Shown: positions 13,301-24,466, counted from the first letter of the stretch. The stretch is DNA of 64,000 bases from Liolophura sinensis (GCF_032854445.1 NC_088304.1:23297513-23361512); one strand, 5' to 3'. The notes: generated by a model from the letters alone, not told the origin. Numbers and translations: made by a program.

Positions 13301-14606
13301 CCATGTTAAACGACCTGTAATGTACGGGCACCTGTCCAACGCATCCAGTGGCCAATATATTTTGCCACCATATTATCTATCAGCCTGTCCTGAGCGGCCG
13401 AGACTTTCAACAGTAATGATGATTGCCGCATCGGACATTCAAGACTTTCAAAATAGCGACCACCCGACTTCAATAGTTTTTGTAGTGATTACAAGTTACA
13501 ACCTGCCACTTTGTGATAACAAGTGAAGTGTGAACATTATTGGTCAATAGCACTGAAGTCTATTGTTCTTTAATCAGGCCTAGCTGGTTATTGTCCGGAC
13601 ACCCCTGCACTGTGGCAGTGGATTAGCTCCATGCTGAGGTCCCCGCTATGAATGCCATAAACAGCGGGCAAACTCCAATATAATCAGATATAATCTGACC
13701 TCCCGTGGTTCCTCCCATGAATAGTTTCTTTGACAAATTATCTGGCTTGTTTGGCCATTATCTTTGCACACAAATGGTGTTGTGTTTTCATTTCGCGTGG
13801 ACGAAATATTGCCTGTACAGGACACATGGAGAAACTGATCTTCCTTCACTTGTACATGTTGTTGTTGTTGTCTCACCAGTAATGGCAAATATCATTAAAC
13901 ATCTCAGCAGTCTGCCATTTACAGTCCAAAACTTTGTTAGAATAGTCATTTATGCCTACGTAGGCCAAACTAGCACATGGCTTTCTAGGGCTTGACAATG
14001 ACAGGAAGAAAGTTCTCCTGTCATGTGTGCCCTCACCTGAAACTCTTTCTGTAATCGCCTGTTAAATGCGTGAAGTCCATAGGTCTACCCCACAAAACTT
14101 GAAATTATTAAGTTATTATTTTACTACAATTGTTACATTTCTATGAAATTTATGTAGCAGAACAGATTAATGCTGTAACAATTATGTATAACATTATTAT
14201 GTAGGCCGACATGTGTACATTTCCTGAAACTTAATTCAGTTGTGATTTGGCTTGGTCTTTACAACCTGTCTTATGTGGCCAACTGTCATATGCAGCCACT
14301 TTTTACGTGTCCCGTTCACTGGCCGCATACAACAGGTTTGACCGTAAATAAATAAACAAACCTTGCCCCTTTCTTAACACTTTCCACATATTCATTGCCC
14401 GTTATACACAAATACAAATACTTGTTCAATGATTCATGAGCATCCCTTAACTGACTTGCTTGGTAGGCTCATGCGCTTTAAAACTTGACTGACTTACCTG
14501 AGGCAGCTTGTTGCTGCCCTCGCCTGGCCCTGCGTGCCACAGGAGCAGCCTGCTGTGCCTCTCCTCTCGCCCGGCCTCTTGCCCGACCTCGTGCTCTTCC
14601 TGTCAT
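1356..14606 (-). CDS. piwi-like: Piwi-type Argonaute protein, N-terminal part (6 coding exons, continues beyond left edge)
   Basis: PIWI-clade Argonautes bind piRNAs and silence transposons, mainly in the germ line. Six exons join in frame on the minus strand: 14606-14498, 9442-9242, 8369-8134, 3469-3345, 2176-2096, 1550-1356 (947 nt, about 315 residues). Exon 1 starts MTGRARGRARGRARG, the arginine-glycine tail of PIWIL1-type proteins, where methylated arginines recruit Tudor proteins. Exon 3 carries the N-domain motif WHLYQYHVAYNP and an FDGMILFLP stretch. Exon 4 has TVTLTNELPPKSPQC. Exon 6 opens the PAZ region with PGFITSILQYESRVMLCAD and HKILRSDTVLD. The rest of PAZ, MID and the slicer PIWI domain lie outside the window, so catalytic residues cannot be checked. 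Introns hold three DNA transposons and several SINEs. A 5' untranslated exon must lie upstream of 14606 but was not found. The exon 2 start is uncertain: 9442 keeps frame with exon 1, while 9455 is an alternative AG. Confidence 0.92.
2187..2548 (-). mobile_element. SINE-B (CACT-tailed tRNA SINE), sense to piwi
   Basis: The minus-strand copy runs from a tRNA-like head near 2545 to a tail of CACTCACTCA at about 2189-2198. It matches the copies at 54536 and 62866 across GTAATGTGCCTCCTTGTTGC and the CGAGCCATTATACT region. The tail ends ten bases before the acceptor of piwi exon 5. Confidence 0.85.
2636..2985 (-). mobile_element. SINE-C, another tRNA-derived SINE
   Basis: On the minus strand the head has box A-like TGGCTGAGGGGTTAAAGG and box B-like GGTTCATCC. 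The other end resembles the SINE tail core (GTTGTTAAACGCCATACAC). Only one copy was seen here. Confidence 0.6.
3760..7903 (+). mobile_element. Intact cut-and-paste DNA transposon, 4144 bp, Sola-like
   Basis: Terminal inverted repeats of 27 bp with one mismatch: the left end starts CGCTACCTC, then GTGCAGAAAGGTTGTAA; the right end is the reverse complement, ending at 7903. The 4-bp ATTT at 3756-3759 and 7904-7907 is a target-site duplication. Inside the left end, GGTTGTAA-type motifs recur near 3857, 3909, 3949 and 3979, likely transposase-binding sites. It encodes one intact spliced protein. The 4-bp duplication and a DDE-type protein with CxxC fit the Sola superfamily; that assignment is tentative. 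The element sits inside a SINE, in a piwi intron, antisense to piwi. Confidence 0.88.
4019..7376 (+). CDS. Transposase of the Sola-like element (4 exons, about 780 aa, no breaks)
   Basis: Exons 4019-4196, 4526-4666, 4894-5073 and 5533-7376 join in frame (2343 nt) with GT-AG introns; the third acceptor is a weaker AAG. ATG 4058 in the same frame is an alternative start. The first three exons encode an acidic, low-complexity N-terminus. Exon 4 opens with a basic patch (RGRKRKRE) and a CKCHYKC cluster near residue 220, then a CSLCDRF CxxC near 421. Candidate acidic catalytic residues are the D in NFDLQKV (about 477), the D in NFFSDTCSG (about 552) and the E in GHSQMEGDS (about 590), an RNase H-like DDE pattern. 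The C-terminus is acidic. Similar proteins are common uncharacterised ORFs in insects and molluscs as far as I recall. With all frames open it may be recently active, or kept by the host. Confidence 0.82.
10455..13117 (+). mobile_element. hAT DNA transposon, 2663 bp, decayed
   Basis: Ends are CAGGGATTTACC on the left and GGTAAAACCCTG on the right, a typical hAT inverted repeat with one mismatch. The 8-bp flanks GTTGTGGG (10447-10454) and GTCATGGG (13118-13125) are a diverged 8-bp duplication of the SINE sequence GTCGTGGG. The interior carries a broken hAT transposase. Both subterminal regions are rich in GGACCCC/GGGGTCC runs. Confidence 0.9.
10758..12884 (+). pseudogene. hAT transposase pseudogene
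   Basis: The N-terminal part (MSKQSKLSKFFGG from 10827) has a BED-like zinc finger region: CNTCKSANFDNSF, then RHQDSKQHIEA. Translation then meets in-frame stops near 11391 and 11518, a shift near 11670, a stop near 11793 and another shift near 11900. Conserved pieces persist: GIMLDETCDV, GAAVMTDRHNGLGAK and IHCVAHRLNLAVS are the usual hAT catalytic-domain neighbourhoods. The last open piece (11925-12884) ends with the C-terminal dimerisation domain, including LPVSSAPCERGFS and NRITPERLNRLMFIKLNG. The protein cannot be made from this copy. Confidence 0.9.
13220..14344. mobile_element. Pogo/Tigger-like non-autonomous element, 1125 bp
   Basis: The left end is CAGTCAAACCTGT and the right end is the reverse complement of CGGTCAAACCTGT, flanked by TA at 13218-13219 and 14345-14346. 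GCGGCCAC-type words recur in both subterminal regions. This end sequence and a TA duplication are typical of the pogo/Tigger branch of Tc1-mariner elements. No transposase is visible inside. It inserted in the AAATAAAT tail of a SINE. Confidence 0.8.
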
Positions 14607-14647
14607 TTGAGGTCACTTCACTTAATTATGTCCTGTATAATGATACA

Positions 14648-14856
14648 CATTTGATTTATTTATTTGATTGGTGTTTTATGCTGTACTCAAGAATATTTCA
14701 CTTATATGACAGCGGCCAGCATTATGGTGGGAAAAAACGGGCCTTAGTGGAAGCCAGCATGAGTTGGGCTTAAACTCAAAGCGACCATATTGGTGGAAGG
14801 CTCCTGGGTCATTGCTCTGGGCTGGCATGCTAACCCTCTTCGTCGTGGAGGGCCCC
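14648..14856 (-). mobile_element. SINE-A, internally shortened
   Basis: TTTATTTGATTGGTGTTTTA tail core, GCGGCCAGCATTATGGTGGG body and a head ending near GTCGTGGAGGGCCCCC. The middle is shorter than in the full copies. It lies just upstream of the piwi start exon. Confidence 0.85.
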
Positions 14857-17242
14857 CCCGATAAACATCTGTATGTCATGGTCAAAGAACTTATGTACCC
14901 CAATCACTTGTGGTAAAATGGAATATGATTTCGAAACTTTCAGTTTTAAACACACTTTCTCTGATTTTTTTTCCTCTTCTCTTTTCCATCAAGCCACAGC
15001 CCAAATAGATGTTAACAGGAATGTCTGAATGGTGAATGGCTAAATGCGTTTACCAAGGATTTTATACATTTCACAGGAACTGTATGTTCTGAATGTACCA
15101 TGTTGGGTAGGGTTGATTGCTACGGGAGTGATTTGCATAACAGAAACCATTTTATACAAAGCTCTACTGTCTCTCCATTAACCAACGCAGTCACTAACCT
15201 TCAACGAACTGGTGTCAAATGTCACTCAGATCAATTTTTGAGATTCCTTTTTATGTTAACTGATTATTCGTCATTTTCCAGTCTCGATGTGTGCACATTT
15301 CACTGTCCTAACTTACTAAATTTCCTTCTGTCTATCACTGGACAGGTATGACAAGACTGACATAAAAGGCCCTTGCTAGGTCTCGTCAGATTTGTGACAC
15401 GCTCTGGCACACAGATCACTCTTGAAACTCAAAGGAATTGTTTGTCTGGCGACTTATAGCAGTGTACAGACAAGGGACGTACTGGAGTAAATGCATCTTA
15501 AAAAATTAGACAACACGCTTCTAAAATTAAAGAGAGCCTACCAAATACACCTGAAAATTTGTTTGTACACTTTAGTTCCCGAAAGCTTGTGTAGATGCCA
15601 GATTTTATACAGCCAGTCCTTTCAAATTCAAAAGTAAATCTCCATGCGCTCAACGTTCTCGACCATGTGTTGGTTTCCAGACACTGTAGGCTGTAGCAAA
15701 AACTCCTGTGCCCCCATCCGCAGCAATGGAGAATACCTACCTTGATGTTTGTCTTTGTGACATTCTCAAGCGTTGGCCATGAAGAAGATGTAGCAAAGGG
15801 TTAAAAATGGTCTTTTAAGTCACTATACTGCAATTTCTGCTTCTGAATTGCACAAAAGTATCCTTATATCTCTCCAAAGTTTCAATTCCTTATAGATTGT
15901 CAGCAAAGTTTGTAATGTTAAAGTATCATAGACGTTTCTCACATATATATATATATATATGTACCTTTGATTTCATGTGAAGAGAAAACTTACTGCAATG
16001 GAATAAAAATATGAGGACAGCTAGCAACATATGCACTTCAGATATATATACTATATTCTGCCAATAATTAAAGCACATCAAAATGAATTCTTGTCTTCTA
16101 ATGCACATTTGGATTTAGCCTGTATCAACAACTGCTTTATCAGTTTTGACCCCAGGACCACAGTTGTTTGCACGTTTAGCCAAGAAATGTTTAGACATAG
16201 CGGTTTGAGTTGAAATTTATCCAGTTTCCACTACAGTTTCCTACTTGTGTGGATTTAATAGTGATGGCACATGGGAGCACCTGCCTGGAATTGATAGCTG
16301 AGACGACTGGGGACTACAGACAAATTATTTGGTGCCCTACAGTAGTATACTGAAGCCAGCAAGGGAAGTACAGAGGTGTTCAAGGTAAGCTAATAGAACA
16401 AGACAGGGCTGTGATTGTATACGTCATCACAGCCGTACAGAGCTAGGTGATGTGCTTCTAGTGCTAACCTCGTGGCCTAACTCTCTTGACTATCGCAACT
16501 TGTAATATTTTGAAAGCAATCTAAAATAAAGGACGATTTAAAATAAATTCGCTGCACGACTCTTGCACAACTGATAATATCTAAGCGTACATTTCAGTGG
16601 CTGTCACAGCCACGTTTTCAGCTTCTTAAAATAACTTGCTCCTAGTTGTTGGAAGATGGCGGCCGACATTCGACAGGGGAAAAGTATGTTGTTGTCACGC
16701 AGCCTACAACCTCGCCACTGCCCTTTGTCTTACACATTGTTGTCTCGTTCGCACGCCACACCCTTAAAGTAGCGCCCTCATCGAAAAGTATCCAACAATT
16801 ACCTGTGAAAACCACATAAACCCGCTGTACTACACCAACTGCTTTCAACCCCACGATCGCCATGCATACTGGTAGCACACTCGCCTCTACCCACGAGCTA
16901 CAGTCACGTGACTGTAAAAGGCGCGGAAACCATTTCAACTGGCCACAGACCCCCATAAATTTTCCATAAGCGACAAACATTCCGTGGCCAGTAAGCTTTG
17001 GTGCATACATGCCCAGCCTGTGAGATAGAAGCCATTAAAATCTTGACATAGGTTGACCGTCAAAATCTTGACCTTTCTATGCCGGCAGCTGGGAGGGGTG
17101 ACTAGCAACGCCAAGGGGACTCGCAGCCTCATCACCACCTATCTCCTGGTGTCCTCTCGTCCAGAATTTCAAACTTTCATCACGTATACTAAGAAATACA
17201 AAAAAAAAAAAACGTTTCACGCATCATTTAAATCTTGGCTGG
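14857..17242. other. No gene recognised
   Basis: Upstream of the piwi start exon. It contains the AT microsatellite at 15942 and the candidate promoter at 16600-17150. Short open frames here lack family motifs. Confidence 0.6.
16600..17150. promoter_or_regulatory. CpG-richer patch with YY1-like motif, candidate promoter
   Basis: AAGATGGCGGC at 16653-16663 matches the YY1 site often found just after metazoan transcription starts. The segment is richer in CG than its surroundings (GGCGGCCGACATTCG, CACGATCGCC, AAGGCGCGG). It is upstream of the piwi start exon, so it could serve piwi (minus), a plus-strand transcript, or both. The 36-codon plus-strand ORF at 16656 is unsupported. Confidence 0.3.
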
Positions 17243-17430
17243 GGCTCGCTGTGAGTTCAAGTTCAGCTTCCTCTCCGGCCATAAGTGGGAAGTTCCTCCA
17301 GCAACCTACAGATTATCGTGGGTTTCCTCCGGGCTCTGCGCGGTTTCCTCTCACCATAATGCTGGCCGCCGTCGTATAAGTGAAATATTCTTGAGTACGG
17401 CGTAAAATACAAGTTAAAGAAATTAATCTT
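17243..17430 (+). mobile_element. SINE-A, 5'-truncated
   Basis: Starts at the box B region (CGCTGTGAGTTCAAGTTCAG) and runs to GAGTACGGCGTAAAATAC. The tRNA head is missing. Confidence 0.85.
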
Positions 17431-18614
17431 GGCTCATGTCTCAAATAATCGTGTCACTCAGTCTCGTTTGAAACACTCAGCAGTCTGTTGTGAAACAAAT
17501 TTCAGCTAAAATAACGGGAAGGACCATATGGCAAGATTAACGACTGACATTTTGATTTTAAGTCGAAGATCGCTTCGTTTTCCCGGGGCCAAGGGGTTAA
17601 AATACAGATAAATCTACAACTATAGGGCCTTAAAATTAATTGGTACATTACCTGAAACACCTCTAAATGGGGTGATGGCATTTTGTAGGCTTGTACACTC
17701 GATCTACCGTCAGAACATCTGTGCTGTGGCTAGGGCAATATGCATTCCGCGAGAGCCTTTCAAACTAAACCTGTGCAACATTGGCTTATGTCAGTGAAAA
17801 CGGAAGTTGTAAATGTGGCACACTGCGAATGAGATCATTCTATAAATAGGCCTACACTGGAATGCACCGTAGTTTCTGTTTCGTTTCATAGATCGTTGAA
17901 TTCTTCGGCCAAGACAGGACCGCTGTATTGTATGATACTTTTATAGTCACCGATATACAGAAAACCAGCAGTCATTGTCCGCCACGGGCTGTGCCACCAC
18001 ACATAAATGCTGACCCCGCTCACAATACAATTGTAAAACTTACCTCGGATGTGCTACACAATACTTGATGCAAAATACAAAAGTTTTGTTGTATTGCATA
18101 AATTACCTCATTTTGGTTTAACACAAGTTTGTATTTTATTATTTCGTAACACAAACATGAGTACTTCGCATTTATTCAACACAGTTTTGTGTTGAATGAG
18201 AACAACATAAGTTGCTTGTGTTAGTTTTCAACACAAGTTTTTTTTTTGTGTATGTGCACAGAGGTGAAATGTACTTGAGTAGGGCGTAAAACATGAATAA
18301 GATCAATCTTTCATTTCCTTTGTTAGCCATGCATACATTTAGCACACATACAACATGGATATTACAGTATTAGGAAGTAACATTTTGTTTTCCAAAATGT
18401 TATTTTCTATCTGACAAAAACAGACGCCCCATGCAGAGGGCTTATAATCCGTTAGTACTTTCTCCCTAGAAGAGCTGGTCAATGTAAATACTTAGCTTAC
18501 CAGTAATGTATACACTATACCTGGGACTAATGTAACAGTTATATCGTAAGGTATACCGCTTCCTATTTGACATTCACGCACTTATCCAGAAACCTGTTAT
18601 ACATAACATTTATT
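17431..18614. other. No gene recognised
   Basis: Only the AACACAAG-rich region and a SINE tail fragment at 18255 stand out. Confidence 0.6.
18045..18258. repeat. AACACAAG-rich inverted repeat region
   Basis: ACACAATACTTGATGCAAAA pairs loosely with TTTTGTTGTATTGCAT, and TTCAACACA and TGTGTTGAA alternate through 18175-18240. Possibly a small MITE; the ends are not clear. Confidence 0.4.
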
Positions 18615-18790
18615 AGGCATTGATTGACTGATTGATTTAGTTAGTTATAGTTGATTGGCTATTTGCGCCGTACTCAAGAAGATTTCACTTATTCGACGAC
18701 GGCCAGCACTATAGTGAGAGGAAACCACGCAGAACTCGGAGGAAACACGCGCCCACACGTAGGTTGCTGGCAGGCCTTTCAACAATGGCA
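18615..18790 (-). mobile_element. SINE-A, partial
   Basis: Tail side with GCGCCGTACTCAAGAAGATT and CGACGACGGCCAGCACTATA, ending after GTTGCTGGCAGGCCTTTC; the head is missing. A further short tail fragment (TTGAGTAGGGCGTAAAAC) lies at about 18255-18297 in plus orientation. Confidence 0.8.
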
Positions 18791-19069
18791 TACATTATCA
18801 ATGGCATGCATGTGTATATATGTGTGTGAAACGCTGCTATCAAAATGCTACATACAGATTATATTAAGTATACTAAACATTTGGGTCTAAAACTCTACAT
18901 TGACTGCTATCTCAGGAAACTCCATGCCAGTCGTTTCAAATAACAGCTAGCCCTATTTCGACCACATGGCGACGGTCCAGGAAGTACATGTATATACATG
19001 ACACATCGTAAATCGTACATTGTATCTGTATATAAGGACAATTGTTATCGGAGTGTGTCCATGTGTATA

Positions 19070-19350
19070 CCAATTATGTATTATATATTTATATTAATGT
19101 AAAGAATTATTGTATGATTTTACGTCCATATGCACATACTAAATAAGTGTGCATGCACATATCGGTATCGGTTAGGTATTACATAAATATATTGATGTAA
19201 AGAAGTGGTGTATGATTCTATGCTCACAGGAACATGTGAATAAATTGTGGTATCAGTTAGGCATTACATTTATATATTAAAGTAAAGAATTATTGTATGT
19301 TCATATGCGTATCAAGTCGGTATACACATAGGAATTAATTGTGTATTTTT
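19070..19350. repeat. AT-rich tandem repeat, about 110-bp unit, 2-3 copies
   Basis: TTAATGTAAAGAATTATTGTATG, split by small changes, recurs near 19092, 19194 and 19277 with TAGGTATTACATAAATAT-type lead-ins. It lies just past the LINE 3' end. Confidence 0.7.
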
Positions 19351-19351
19351 T

Positions 19352-22300
19352 TGAATTGAATTGAATGTTTATTCACCATACGCAAATATATGTATAATTA
19401 CATATCTCGTAAATGGCGGGAATAAAGTCCGAGGGACTTGTTCTATCCCTGACTCATTATTATCAAATAATAATGAAACATAATTGGTGAGGAGCGATAA
19501 TTAGTGAACAACTGTATTGACAAAATCCAGTTTACTTGGGAAAACAGTGACAGAGAAATATAACACTACAAAAACCTGAGTTAACTATACAATAGTGTGA
19601 ATAATATTTTGTGTGACACCTTCTGTCTCGTAGATTGTATGACTAATGTGGATCAAATATTGTTAATTAAAAAATCTTTTAACCTGGATTTGAATAAAGA
19701 CGTAACATTGATTACTTTGAGGTTTGGAGGAAGCCTATTCCACTCCCTTGGGGCTGGTGATCTGATGAAATATGTAGATAGATTTGAAGTTAGAAAAGGT
19801 ACACGGGGATTGAAAGAATAGGATCTGGTTGGGTAATTGTAAACGTCAGATTGTCTTGTGAACAGCTGTTGAAATTTGTGAGGAAGAGAAGGTGATTGGT
19901 GAGTAAATTTATGTGCGAGTAGCAAGAATGAGTATCTGTATATTTGTGCAAGTGCGAGGATTTTGAGGTTCTTTAATATTGGAGCCGCATGATCCAGTCT
20001 TTGTGAGAAAGCGATGAGGCGGATGATGCGTTTCTGAAGAATTACTAAGGGATGGAGATGACTGATGTATGTGGTACCCCACATAACATTTGCATAGGAA
20101 AGATAAGGGAATATCAGAGAGTAGTACAAAATAATCAGTGTTTTTTTGTTGACATTTGCTCGAATGTGTTTGATGATGCCAATATCTCTGGATACCTTCT
20201 TACTAATAAAGTTAATGTGAGATGTCCAAGACAGCCTTGAATTAAAATGAACTCCCAAGAACTTGTGTTCTTGAGGCTGGCTATTTCAACGCCATGCAAA
20301 TATAACAATGGCGGAAGTGCCTTATTTTTGGATACATTTATGTGCATGCATTTTGTTTTACTAACATAAAGGGACAAGCGGTTAGCTGTCAGCCAATCGG
20401 AAATTTTATGCAACTCTACAGACATAGTGGATACAGCCTCAGCGCTTGTAGGCGCGTAAGTGCAGACACTTGCATCATCAGCAAATAATGTAAAATCCAG
20501 AACATCTGATGATGTGTGATGTCATTAATGTACAATAAAAATAATACCGAATAAGACCGAGAATAGAGCCCTGGGGGAAACCACAATTTACCTTACGGTC
20601 TTTTGACATATTTCCCTAAAAGTGAACTGATTGGGATCGCCCAGATAGAAAGCTCTCGAACCATTGTGCGCTGTGAGCTCGAATCCGATTCGATTTTTTT
20701 AGAGGGATTTCGTGGTTGACAGTGTCAAAAGCTTTTGACAGGTCAAGGAAAGACTAGGTAATACTAGGGCTAGGTAATACCGAGATGGGACGGTAGGTTC
20801 TGATGTTATTGGCGTCACCACATTTAAGACGGGGGTAATTTTTGCAGATTTCAACGAAGACTGTATACAAGCGCTTGTCCCTCAATAATAAGGGACAGAT
20901 TAACTATATGTGCAAGGGGAGTTGAAATATCTTTTGCAACAAGTTTGAGATCAGACATGCAAATGTCATCTAAGCCTGGAGCTGATGACTTTAGACTGTG
21001 TATAGTGGTTTCAACAAGACCAGGCGAGACAGGAGAAAATTGAAAGTTTTCCTCTGCATGCTCACCTAGAAAATCTGAAAAATGTTTAGGGCTTGGTGGT
21101 ATGTTAGCATCAAGACTGGAAGCAATAGTCGAAAAAAAAGATCATTAAATCTATTGGAAATGACACTTTTATCTGAAACAGATAACCCAACAATATTAAA
21201 ACATTTAGGCATGTTCTTGCATTTACCACGTCCCATCGGATCATTTAATACTTTTCAAGAACCTTTTACATTGTGATTTTGGTCGTTTATTTATTTTTTT
21301 TCTCCAAGTAATTCTTTCGCGAAAAACGGATCAAGTTGTTCAGTTTGTTCCCCTACGTCCTATATTTGACACGAGTCGGTATATCAGTGGATTTCAAATA
21401 CTTGCGATAAAGTTTGTTCTTCTCGAATACAGACCGTAAAATACCTCAATTCACCCAAGGTTTGCGAGTATGTTTTGATGGGCTGTTTATGGTCACAACA
21501 GGAAAGCATGTGTCGTATGTTATGGATAATTTCCCAGTAAAACAGGATAAAGCCTCATTAACACTATCCGATGATAGAACGTCATGTGAGTCTATATTTT
21601 GAACATTTTCTTTAAACAGATTGACTTGTTCTGGAGTCTTTTTTCGAAAAGAGTAAGTTGATGTTTCTTTCGAGAAGATATTGAATGTAAGGAAATGGTC
21701 AGATATATCTGTTAAAAATATACCCGGGAAATTGCGTTGAGCATGTAAGTTTGTGAAGATGTTATCTATAAGGGTAACAGATCCAGAACATACTGGAGTA
21801 CGTTTTGTAATGGAAGGAAAAAGGTAATGACACTTCATTAGTTCAAAAAAATCTTTTGATGGTAAATGGCTATCACACTTGAATAAGTCTATATTGAAGT
21901 CACCCAAGATAATACATTTTTTGTTTGCGGGTATATTACGAAGGACTGTGCTTAGTTTTTCATTAAAAAGACACACGTTTTTGCCTGGAGGGCGATAAAT
22001 AATTCCATCAACATAGACATTTGACGGAGCAGCGATCTCCACAAAAAAGACTCATGTCCATAATCTTCACTGAAAAAAGAAAGATCATCGTGTATCTTGC
22101 AAGACTCAAAAGAGCTATTAACGTAGAGTGCAAGACCTCCTCCCTTCCGTTTATCTCGGGAGTCAGAATATAAAGTATAGCCTGGCATAGAATATAAGCA
22201 TTCGGTTAACGGGCTGAGCCATCTTTCCGAAAATCCAAGGACTGAAAAAGTTAAGATTGAGAGTATGGATAAAGCATGTAATTTCGTCAAATTTTTTTGC

Positions 22301-24450
22301 TAAGCTACGAGCATTTAAATGAAAGGTTGAAAACTAATTTTGATTATCATAATCTAGGGTTTCTAGGTGTTGAGTAAAACTTTGAAGGCTATAGTAGTTG
22401 GACAGGTAAGGGTCTAAATTACCCCAATAGGCAATTTCATGTTCGTTGTCATCAATATGTGTATTAGATGCATCATAGTCATTCAGTTCAGGTGGATTGA
22501 AGCACATCTGGTCAATAATATCACGATTCTATGTTGGGATGGTAGACGAGGCAGTTGATGATGAAGTAGGTGTTATGTAGGGAACATCATGGAATGGCAG
22601 GTGGGAGAATGAATTGTGAGGTGGAACAGGCATAAAAGAGTCTGTGTCATTATCCATATTTAGTTCAGTAATATGCGAATGATTCTGTAAAATTTTTCCA
22701 CATCAAAAAGCCGGGATGAGTGTTAATTATAGGTGTAAGGTAAACAAAGAGACGTAATACATTAAAAAAAAAACTAATGAATACAAATAAAGGGAAAAGC
22801 CGATTTGTAAAAGAGACACAATATATATACACAAAAACAAATATTAACCATACGGTTGTGTAAGATTTTCTACAAGTCACATGACAAGGTAAGTGGATGT
22901 AATTAACATGAGGTGTTAACATAGATTCGAAGGCACATAGTCCGTGCAGTGTGGGTGGATATAATGATGCACTCATTGTGGCTACGACACGGGAGTCACG
23001 AGCAGTGTCATGGCACAATTCATAAAGGGTTAGACCGGTTCTCACTGTACGAAGTCTTTCAGTAAGAATTTGTGCAAGGAGCAACGAAAGCAAACTAGTT
23101 TTGTGGTGTGCCATATTGAGGGAACTACCGACAGCTACCCTATACCACCAAGTAATGCAACAGGCGTTCACGGGTACCCATAGACTTGCTTACATCAGGG
23201 TAGTTCTGCATGTATATACCTCTATTACATGAACATAAATATATACAGTTAAGATGAAATATACAGAGAAAATATACTGTTCAAAACAAGTGTTAAAATT
23301 AGAACATGGTATGTACATGTAAGATGCAACTGCGCATTATCCAATATATGCTGATTAACATGCAGCTGCACATTGTCTTGAGTTACTAATTGGGAAACGA
23401 AGGGAGGGGGCATATGTTTGGGTACTCAGTGAGCGAATCGCTAAGTTTTGGGGATAGACACTTCCTTATTGTCAACAAACAGTTTCCCTCGCGCAAAACG
23501 CACCCTTTTCCCTTCCATGTAGTATCTGTTCATGAGATCCCTGGCATTGTTCTTTCGACGCCTGTCTCCGGGGGCCAGATCTTCAGTTACAAATAAAGAT
23601 GAATCTTTCAGAAGTTCCTTGGCTTTAAATAAAACTTCTCTTCGTTGGGGACGCGTAATTTAGCCAAAATATGGCGATTTTGACCCTCTCTTTTGTTTTC
23701 CCACACAGTGTGCGTTTTCAATATTGATGTCCGTCAGATCTAGCTTGTCTTCAATAACAGACTTTACAATCTGGAAAGCATTTTCATCAGACTTTTCATC
23801 AATTCCTCCGAAATGTAAATTATATCCCCGACTATACCGTTCCTGGTCAATGATTTTTTCCTGAAGGTCACGGTTTACCACAGAAAGTGCTTGCATATTG
23901 GATTTAAGTTTTTTCATTTCCTCAGCGTGACTCTTCTGCACTTTGTCTATGATTTGAATGATAGAGTCTGTATGCTGTAGGCTAGAAATGAGAGACTGTT
24001 GAGTTCTTTCAAGTTGAGAGAGGCGCTCCAGTGAACTTTGCTGGGTTGCATGTACCTTGTATAGAGTTTGCTGAATGTCACTCACCGAATTCATCATAAA
24101 ATCACGGAACTTTTTGTCTTCCTCGGGTTGTTCTCATCTATCACCTCTCCCTCGTCGCCAGGATCACTGCAGTTTAGACCTTTGGATTGGCTTCTTGTTG
24201 TAGATCTAAGACTTTTGTTGGGGTTGTCCGCTTTCTGAGGCTTTGGTGGCATGGTGGTGGTTCTTGTTGTAGTTCTAAGACTTGTTGGGGTTGTCCGATT
24301 TCTGAGGCTTTGGGGGCATGGTAGTGGTTCTTGTTGTAGTTCTAAGACTTTTATCAAAGTTGTCCGATTTCCGAGGCTTTGGTGGCACGGTGGTATAAAG
24401 CAGGTCCCAGTATGTATGGATAGGGTAACTTTTGTTCACTGAACATTGCT
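19352..24450 (-). mobile_element. Non-LTR retrotransposon (LINE) with ORF1 and decayed ORF2
   Basis: Minus-strand element of about 5 kb. It has an ORF1 with coiled coil and RNA-binding-like segment, an ORF2 with AP-type endonuclease, a broken reverse transcriptase and a C-terminal tail domain. The 3' end is GTGAATAAACATTCAATTC then TTCAATTCAA repeats near 19352-19376. The domain set fits the Jockey/CR1-like clades; no finer call is possible by eye. Confidence 0.85.
19653..22290 (-). pseudogene. LINE ORF2 (endonuclease-reverse transcriptase), frameshifted
   Basis: The endonuclease is in two overlapping frames (22290-21952, 22042-21446): FSERWLSP, GGGLALYVNSS, IILGDFNIDL and TDISDHFLTF mark the AP-endonuclease motifs. 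The reverse transcriptase between 21440 and 20430 is broken, but DLSKAFDTVNHEI (near 20720), the LFLLYIND segment (near 20540) and the FADD box (near 20490) are readable in different frames. The last open piece (20425-19653) carries the usual C-terminal IYRYSFLLLAHKF and PAPREWNRLPPNL motifs. Confidence 0.85.
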
Positions 24451-24466
24451 GGGCCCCGCCGAGCAC
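23660..24466 (-). pseudogene. LINE ORF1
   Basis: The downstream part (24097-23660) encodes a heptad-rich coiled coil, then QERYSRGYNLHFGGIDE and NIENAHCVGKQ, as in L1-type ORF1 RNA-binding segments. It stops at 23660 without a conserved end. The upstream part (24466-24094) is in another frame; an indel near 24115 separates DENNPRK from EDKKFRDFMMNSV. It contains about three copies of a 23-residue unit with PPKPQKSDNPNKSLR. Confidence 0.75.

Larger units (their letters stand above)
10295..14356 (+). mobile_element. SINE-A copy split by two DNA transposons
   Basis: The tRNA-like head starts at about 10297 (GGGCCTCCATGGCTCAG). The body resumes at 13118 after the hAT element, and the tail resumes at 14345 after the pogo-like element. 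The 11-bp duplication CAAACCTTGCC at 10284-10294 and 14357-14367 encloses the whole mosaic and proves the original SINE ends. The SINE itself is about 265 bp. Confidence 0.9.

Noticed and set aside
16656..16766. Small plus-strand gene starting MAADIRQGKSM
   Set aside because: It is only 36 codons, with no splice support and no recognisable family; kept only as part of the candidate promoter.
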